From positions 17,836,691 through 17,900,690 of the forward strand of contig CP154955.1 of NCBI GenBank assembly GCA_039621445.1: a DNA stretch of 64,000 bases, given 5' to 3'. Positions within the stretch are counted from its first letter, which is position 1. Each line of letters begins with the position of its first letter. Source of the stretch: Euglena gracilis. Its lineage: Eukaryota; Euglenida; Euglenophyceae; Euglenales. Positions 57,068-64,000 of the stretch are shown here, one piece after another. Position numbers and translations under genes: made by a program. A model generated the notes under the pieces. It was not told the DNA's origin, made no database searches, and saw nothing but the letters and a program-made list of their open reading frames with translations.

Positions 57068-57720
57068 GACTGCATAAATATAATATAACATAAAACAACC
57101 TACCATAACATAATATAATAATACAGTAAAATATGATATAATATAATACAATACAATGTAACATAACATAATATAAGATAAGACAACATAATATAATTAA
57201 TATATATAATATATATATAATATAATATATCTATATAATAAATATAATCTCTATAATCTATATATAATATATATAATATAATAATAATATAATTAATATA
57301 ATATAATATAATATAATCTAATATAAGATAATCTATAATATAATCTAATTAATATCTATCTATAAATATCTATCTCTTCCTATCCTCTCCTCTAATACAA
57401 TAGAATACATCCCTACAATACAATACCTCCTCAATACATACATACAAAGAACAATAAATATATATATAATACCATACCATACCATACCATACCTACCATA
57501 CCATACATACCCTACATACCATACCATACCATACCATACCATAATATAGAGAATAAATATATATAATATAATAATAGAATATAATATATCTAACTCATAA
57601 CATAACATAATATAAAATCAAATCTAACAAATAAATACATATAAATAATATAATCTCATAAATATAGATAGAATATAAGAATCCTAGATAATATCCTATA
57701 AAATCTAATATAATATAATC
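57068..57720 (+). repeat. AT-rich low-complexity tract
   Basis: About 650 bases of TAATATA-, ATACC- and TCTA-type words, including a short (CCATA)n at 57474-57540. Confidence 0.9.
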
Positions 57721-58612
57721 CTCTCTCTCTCCTCCCTCTCTCTCCTCTCCTCTCTCCCTCTCCTATCCTCTCCTCTTCTCCTCTCTCTCCTCTCCTCTCC
57801 TCTCCCTCTCTCTCTCCCTCTCCTCTCTCTCTCTCCTCTCCTCTCTCCTCTCCTCTCCTCTCTCTCCTCCTCTCCTCTCCTCTCCTCTCCTCTCCTATCC
57901 CTCTCTCTCTCTCCTATCCTCCCTCCTCTCTCTCCTCTCCCCTCCCTTCTTCTCCTCTACTCTCCTTCTCCTCTCCTCTCCTCTCTTCTCTCATCTCTAT
58001 TCTCTCTAATATCTCCCTCTCTCCCTCTCTCCTCCCTCCTCCTCTCCTCCTCCATACCTTTTCTCTCTCTCCTCCTAATCATATAATATCTATAATATCT
58101 ATCTCTCTCTTCTCTCTATCTTATAATACTCTCTCTCCCCAATCCCTATCCTCCCCTCCTAATCCTCCTCTCTACTCTCCTCTCCTCTCCTCCCTCCTCT
58201 CCTCTCCTCCTCTCCTCTCCTCTCCTCTCCTCTCCTTCCTCCTCCTCTCCTCTCCTCTCCTCTCCTCTCTCCTCTCCTCTCCTCATCCCCTCCCCCTCTC
58301 TCTTATTCTCTCCTATCTCTCCTCCCCTCCTCTCTCTCTCTCGCTCTCTCTCTATCCTCTCCCTCTCCTCTCCTCTCCTCTCCTCTCCTCTCCTCTCCTC
58401 CCTCCTCTCCTCCCCTCTCCTCTCTCTCCTCTCCTCTCCTCTCCCTCTCCTCTATATCCTCTATCTCCTCTCCTGTCCCTCTCTGTAATATCCTGTCCTC
58501 TCTCTCATACCCCTCTCCTCTCCTCTCCTCTCCTCTCCTCTCCTCTCCTCTCCTCTCCTCTATATCCTCTCCTCTCCTCTTCCTCTCCTCTCCTCCTCCC
58601 TCCATCTCCTAG
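57721..58612 (+). repeat. CT-rich satellite (CTCTC/CTCCT)
   Basis: About 890 bases, almost all pyrimidine on the plus strand, built of CTCTC and CTCCT words with a few TATA interruptions near 58080-58130. Confidence 0.95.
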
Positions 58613-58859
58613 GTCGACGGTCAAAAAATTGGACCAATTTGGCACATTCCCCTTGACATTTTTTCTCTTGTATTTTTTTTTGGATTTTCAACAGATTTTT
58701 TTGCTTCAAAAAAAATCTCAAAATCAAAATTTTGAGAAAACGTTGGAAGGTGTGATAAAAATGGGGGTTTTGGGGGGTTTTTGAGGGGGGGGGACCCCTA
58801 TGTGGGTCCCAAAATGGGGCAAAAATACACCCAGCGCCCAATGCGCAGGAATTTTTTTG

Positions 58860-59060
58860 GGGGGTCCAAAAATTGGTGCTCCCGGAAATATGCGAAGAGG
58901 TGGTGGGGGGGGTCCCCATCATGCTTGGGAGGGGGTGGGGGGTGGTCGACCCCCCCCCCCCACCAACCACCCTGGCTGTTCGGCCGATTCCCGTTCTGCC
59001 CTGGCCCTGGGCCCCCAAGGGGGGGGGGTCCTGGGGGACGCACCCAATTTTCCCCGAAAA
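58860..59060 (+). repeat. Dispersed repeat S, copy 2
   Basis: Shares with 41818-41945 AAAATTGGTGCTCC, GGAAATATGCGAAGAGGTGG, GTGGTCGACCCCCCC and GGCTGTTCGGCCGATTCCCG with TTCTGCCCTGG. Confidence 0.8.
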
Positions 59061-59504
59061 TGTACATGTGCATTTATATCTACATGTTAATAAATGCATG
59101 TGTATAGGTGGAAGAATGTGTCTGTATTCATCATGCACATAATAATTCACAGGTGTATGAACATATGCGTACACCTGGGGACAGAAGAGATCAGACAATG
59201 ACTCATCATCGCCTAAATAACAACTTGACAAATCCCAAACTTGTTCAAAAAGAAACATATTGTGATGCCCCATGCCTTGGTTTCGGGGAGGAGGTTGGAA
59301 AAGGAGGCACACGCCTCAGTTGCTCCAAATCATGCGATGGCTTGCGGTGCCCGACGTGGTCCCACGAAAAGGACTTGCCCCTGGGCTTGTGGTGCATACA
59401 CCTGCATGCAGGGCATTCAGCCTGCCATGGGCAGCCCTGCGGGGAAGCAACGAGGCCTCCACACCTGTCTCCAAGCAAAAATTATTTTAACTATGAAATT
59501 ATGA

Positions 59505-59680
59505 TAAAAGAATAAAAAACAATAATAGTACAATAATAAAAAATTGTAATTTTCTACAATATTAGAATTATTATAAGTCAATTAAAAATGCTTCATAATA
59601 ATAAATTTATTATAAAATAATAATAAAAAGTATTTTATAATAATAAAATATTATAAAATAACAATAAAAATAAGGAGACA
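59505..59680 (+). repeat. AT-rich tract (AATAATAAAA words)
   Basis: About 175 bases composed mainly of A and T with AATAAT repeats. Confidence 0.85.
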
Positions 59681-60807
59681 ACATATCTCCCCTCGTCCAG
59701 TTGGACCAGCTCATCTCGTCTGGCCACACTCACTCAACCCCAACCTGTCTGCATGGCAAAGCAATACCTCCCCAGAGGCCCCCGAAACTGGTGTAAAAAG
59801 TTCGGATAGAAGGGGTTCGGTCCAGGAGAGGATAAACATTGAAACCCTGGAAACTTCATATCGAACCACGGGGTCTGCCCTCCACACTCGCAGCGTACCC
59901 GTCTTAAAAAAAGGGGTCCAAACGTCGACTGCCCCCAACTGCAAAGCGCATTGGGGCGTTCCTTTTTCAGTGAGGCTCTTCCCCCTTGATCGCTCCAAAG
60001 ATCACAGAGTCAAACTGTCACCTCCTCTTTCTCAAGCAGTTTCCAGCCCATTCCCCTGGACCCCACAGCCAGGAGATCAGTAAAAACGAAGTCGCAAATC
60101 TCAGCAAAAAAAAAACAGGTCAACTCCGGGGGGGATTTCTGGCATCGCTAAAGGGAAGGGAGGGAAGGGTTGTCGTTTTTTTGAGTCGTAAATATCAAAT
60201 AATAATAATAAATAAGGTTTAGAATGGCTTTGTTAAGGGTTTTTAAGTTTTTTACGACATTTTTGAGTTTTTTGAGACGGTCCAAGGGACGTCCGGGGAT
60301 CGAACGGGGCCCAAAATCAAAAATTTGAAAAACCTTTTTTTTCGAGTTTGGGTGGATAGGGAATGTTCTAGCGTTGATCAAGATGAGATCAATTGAAAAG
60401 GATACTTCATACTTCAGCGGGTGTGAGGTTTCGACACATCTACTATCGGTCTCACCTCATGGACAAAGACCTGCATCAGGCAAATACAGAAATTTTCCTA
60501 AATGCTCAAAATTGTACATGGTCAACTATCATTTGCATTTAGGTGAAAAGAAATATGTAGGAAATTTGATTTTAGGGGCACCACAGATGAAGGACGAAGC
60601 ACGAAGAGAAATGCCATCCTACCCTGCATGACTGCATCATATGGAGGGATGGAACAAGACGCTGAAACCAGAGGCGATAACTCCCACCGACCAACATCAC
60701 TTTCTGAAACTGGCAATTAAGATTTGGAACAATAAATTTTTTTATGAGCGAAAATAGTGCCCCCACACTGGCAGGCGAATCGCCCATCCATGTGCTTCCT
60801 GCAAGAA

Positions 60808-61216
60808 AATACCCCCCCCCCCATTTATAACGACCTGTCGTTATCCGACTTTTGAGTTGGTGGAAAATCCAAAGGGGGTCGTTATAAATGGGGGGTCGTT
60901 ATAAATGGGGTGTCGTTATAAATGGGGGGGGTTACCCAAAGTCGGGGTATTGAGACCTTGTGTCTGAAGTTTTCTGTGTCCCGTACAGCCATGTCTCCTC
61001 TCCCCACAGTCCCCGCACCCTCTAAGCAGCGGTCTATCCGCTCGTACTTCAAATAACCTGTCCGAGCACGAACGCTCATGTGTCTTTCCGCGCTTTGCTT
61101 GCAGCTTCCCGACATGGGTCGTTATATTTCTCAAACTGGTGGAATTCTCCGAACGGGTCGGTATAAATGGGGGGGGTCGTTATCAGAGGGGGGTCGTTCT
61201 AAATGGGGGGGGTTTA
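60808..61216. repeat. Inverted-repeat element with GTCGTTATAAATGGGGGG ends
   Basis: CCCCCCATTTATAACGAC at the left is the inverse of GTCGTTATAAATGGGG, which recurs three times at 60887-60930 and in variants (GTCGGTATAAATGGGG, GTCGTTCTAAATGGGG) at 61158-61210. Confidence 0.7.
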
Positions 61217-62847
61217 CCTGCCCTGACCCCCTTGCTGGTCACAAGCCACAAGGGGACTGGAGGACAGGACGAGGCGGGCAGCGAGGGAGGCGTGCGTGCC
61301 AAAGTGGCGGACTATTCCACTCCGTCCCGGCAATAAAGCAGCCCAAGGGCGTGTCAGCCCAGGCGGTGGGGGAGGCAGGCAAGTGCTTCAACGTGGCAGC
61401 CGGGTTGCACAAACAAACAGGGGAGGATGGGGAGGGGCAGACATCGGGCGAACAGCTCCGCCTCCGCCTTGCGTCAGCAGCCAAATCCATGTGTCCGATC
61501 ACCGGGAAAAGCCGTTGCCTCAAAGAGCAGCAAAAAAGAGATGCCATTCTTTTGGAAAGCACTCGCAGGTACCAGGGAAAAAAGAAAACACGGCAATTCT
61601 GAAATTGTTCATTTGTCCACAGGGGATGAACCATAGTGGCCGGCTCAGACAAGGTCGATGCTTAGACAGAAGGGTGGGGACAAAGAGAGGGACAAAGCGA
61701 CATGTGTAATTGGCAGGCTGCTTTTGGGAGATTTCCAGTGCAGGCTCCAACCGAAACCAGACTGATTGTCGCTCACGAGAGGCGTCTAGCTCCCAAAATG
61801 CGACGAGACAGAATTTTGGGAAGAACTTTGCCAAAAATACTGATCACTCAACACCCCCCACCTAAATCCCATACGGCCTCCTTCAATCAAACTTCGTTGC
61901 ACACTTCCTTTCTGGAAAAAAATACAACACAATGTTGCCATCGGTCCATTGCAAGTCTCCAAGGGAGGGGCCATTTTGAGAATGCGACCGTGCAATTTGG
62001 AAGAAATCCAATCAAACTCTGGCTACCTCACACTCGTAAACGGGAAAGACATGGCGCGGTGAACACACAAAAAACACCACATCAAGCAAAATGCAGCCAC
62101 AACTGATAATCCTGGACCGCGGGAAGGCAGGAATGCAGAGAGCAAGCCCCTTGGCAGCCCGAGAGCTCGGCGCAATGAGCACCAATATAATGCAGGGGAC
62201 AGAGAACGTCGATTTACACCGGCAGGGTTCGGGAACACGCACATGCTGGGGAGGTGGGCGGGTGCTCTTTTGCGATGTCGTAGCGGCGCTAGCGCTACGG
62301 CTTGGCTTTCAGCATGTCTTTAAAGGTTGCGAGTGTGACGAACCACGGCCGGCTGTTGACCCCAACGATCCCCAGAGCAAAAGGCCCGGCCAAACCCACG
62401 AAGAAGCTCCGCTCCTTTCCCGGAAGAAGCCCTCGTAAAAGCGCAAAGAAGTTGGGGGTATTTTGCAGATCAACCGTCGCCGCTTTCACCACAAAAAGTC
62501 ATTGTCATGCCATTTTGAATACCTCCCAGGACATCCAAGCCAAATTGTCAAATAAAACAAATAAGGGCAGGAGCAGGATGCCAGACTTGGAGGGACATAG
62601 AAGAATAAAGCTAAGTTACAAAACACAAGGTGTTGCTCATTTACACTAGTTAGCCCATTCCCTAAGAAACAACGAATGTATGCAGGAGACGAATGGCCTT
62701 CTTGGGTATGTTAAAGGAGAGAAGGCCTGAGCAAGGCTCTTTCCCAACTCTATACACATGGTCATTTCAACTGATGGAGATTTTAATGAAAAACACATCA
62801 AACCCATGCGAGCTCTGACATGCACACCCCACTCACCCCCCAAGCAC

Positions 62848-62945
62848 GCATCCACGCACGCATGCACACACGCACACACGCACGCACGCACGCACACACA
62901 CACACGAGCGCGTGCGCACCCACCCACCCATCCACCCACCCACAT
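62848..62945 (+). repeat. Compound microsatellite CGCA-CA-CCCA
   Basis: CACGCACGCA words, then CA, then CCCA/CCATCCA repeats. Confidence 0.9.
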
Positions 62946-63172
62946 ACACCCCCCCCGAAATTTCTTCAGTCAGGTTCAAATAATTCCATTGGAAAATTCA
63001 TTGGAGTGAAACAATGCACCTAAAAAAAAAAAGCGTTCATACATGAAAAATGGTGTCCATAGGAAACAATGCCATTGGTGTTCATAATGAAAAAAATACC
63101 CAATCTACACAAGAAATTTCGCGAGGCCCACAAACACCACATCACATCAAAGCAGGCCGGTCATAGCCTTGC

Positions 63173-63272
63173 CTTGCAGGGTCAGCGGCACGAATCATCT
63201 CCTGGCACTCTTCCAGCGTCACCTCCTCCCCCAAACTGGCCAGGGCCCGCGTCGTGCGTTCATTTTGCGCCC
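63173..63272 (-). CDS. EF-hand protein, second exon (partial)
   Basis: Encodes TRALASLGEEVTLEECQEMI and RAADPA, closely resembling the helix before the last EF-hand of calmodulin or centrin (LGE.[VL]T.EE..EMI..AD). Acceptor CCCATCCCAG. The donor is apparently GC (CCTGCAAG/GCAAGG). The rest of the last EF-hand loop was not found downstream. Confidence 0.65.
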
Positions 63273-63431
63273 CTGGGATGGGAACCTTCCTCCTCACACT
63301 TCTGATCCGAGCCCGCTGAGATACACTCTTCCCCACCCACCAAGCAGGTGTTGGCTTGCACCTGAACCACCCAGAAGAGGAGAAATGGGAGCCAGTGCCC
63401 CCCCCCCCCAGTGGCTCAGTGGACGCCCGGC

Positions 63432-63510
63432 CTGGAACAGGTTGTGGGCGTGGATGCGGCCGCTGCGGTCCGTGTCGAACGCCGCGAAGGCGTGCCGCAC
63501 GTCGTCGTCC
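63432..63510 (-). CDS. EF-hand protein, first exon found (partial)
   Basis: Encodes EDDDVRHAFAAFDTDRSGRI, HAHNLFQ, an EF-hand with calcium-loop pattern D-T-D-R-S-G-R-I. The upstream acceptor is unclear because a G-run precedes it. The donor may be GC (CTGTTCCAG/GCCGGG) or GT 8 bases later. Most likely the third EF-hand of a calmodulin/centrin-like protein. Confidence 0.65.
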
Positions 63511-63522
63511 TCTCCACCTCCC

Positions 63523-64000
63523 CCGCGGGGCTGTGCCCCCCCCCCCCCGATGAACAGCCTTGTTCCTGACGCCCCCTGACGCAACTGCGGATGGACAAAC
63601 CTCCCCCAGAAACTGTCATTGACAAGTGGGCCAGTACTTCTAGCCATGACAACTTCTCATGATGACAGGTTGGATGGTGGCACGAAGCTCGAGAGTGTCC
63701 CAGGCAGGATCCTGACCGTTCCTGGGTATGAACTTTTAACCCAACTTTGGTTTAAGCAATCTTTGGATATGGCAGCTTCCGGGGGGGGGGTGAGGCACAG
63801 CACCGGCCCGGCGACGCGGCGCCCCAAGAGGTATACGAACTCCTGGGGGGGGGGGCGAAATGTTTGTGCTGTTGAGGACGTTGGGCATCCATTATAGGGG
63901 GAAATCAAATTGAAACAATTGGGCATCTAAAAATTCGACCTAGAAAAAAGCTGGAAATGTGGGCAAAAAATGCAAAAAAAACAAGTGGAGGCCTCGGGCA
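63523..64000. other. Window end; no feature recognised
   Basis: Unique sequence with C- and G-runs (63535-63550, 63780, 63846). Further upstream exons of the EF-hand gene may lie here or beyond, but none could be supported. Confidence 0.5.

Larger units (their letters stand above)
59061..63172. other. Region without recognised genes between satellite DNA and the EF-hand exons
   Basis: Contains an AT-rich stretch (59505-59680), a G-run inverted-repeat element (60808-61216) and a short CGCA/CA/CCCA microsatellite (62848-62945). Several short ORFs are open on both strands, but none shows a known domain or convincing codon structure. Confidence 0.5.

Noticed and set aside
61078-61602. 174-residue plus-strand ORF
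   Set aside because: It begins inside a G-run inverted-repeat element, shows no domain, and no splice or homology signal supports it.
63294-63647. 117-residue ORF as a complete protein
   Set aside because: Only the EF-hand segment is plausible; the ends read through G- and C-runs and apparent splice sites.

Overview
The window reads as nuclear DNA of a eukaryote, probably a microbial one (an alga or other protist; the lineage cannot be fixed from sequence alone). The signs are a gene split into dozens of short exons with GT-AG and many apparent GC-AG introns, very dense microsatellites and homopolymer runs, and DIRS-type tyrosine-recombinase retrotransposons. No tRNA, rRNA, CRISPR or bacterial-style operon was seen.

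Region 1-5905 is a nested pair of DIRS-like retroelements. A decayed inner copy (264-4827, minus strand) sits inside an outer relic on the plus strand, whose halves lie at 1-263 and 4828-5905. The inner copy has inverted terminal repeats, an internal complementary region that joins the two outer ends, and recognisable reverse transcriptase, RNase H and tyrosine recombinase, all interrupted by stops or frame changes.

Region 9946-57045 (minus strand) is best explained as one large gene. I could chain 39 candidate exons (about 4.6 kb of coding sequence, roughly 1,550 residues). Almost all junctions agree in reading phase; two do not (47598/46465 and 38648/38379). The deduced protein has a Ser-rich N-terminus, six tandem GAF domains and a class I cyclic-nucleotide phosphodiesterase-like domain ending at a stop codon at 9946. 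Known GAF-PDEs usually carry two GAF domains. Two GAFs here keep the complete NKFDE signature of cyclic-nucleotide-binding GAFs. The PDE domain keeps the HN and HA histidines and the nucleotide-binding Gln, but its metal-site HD motif reads HH and the later metal-site Asp reads Glu. It may therefore be a nucleotide-sensing pseudo-phosphodiesterase.

The introns are packed with microsatellites (including a 1.5-kb GTGTT array), a telomere-motif MITE with a target-site duplication, several families of short inverted-repeat elements whose ends contain G-runs, and dispersed repeats built on a GGCGC hairpin. Region 57046-64000 holds AT-rich and CT-rich satellite blocks, further inverted-repeat elements, and two minus-strand exons of an EF-hand (calmodulin/centrin-like) protein at 63173-63510. 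These may be a separate gene or, less likely, the 5' part of the GAF-PDE gene.
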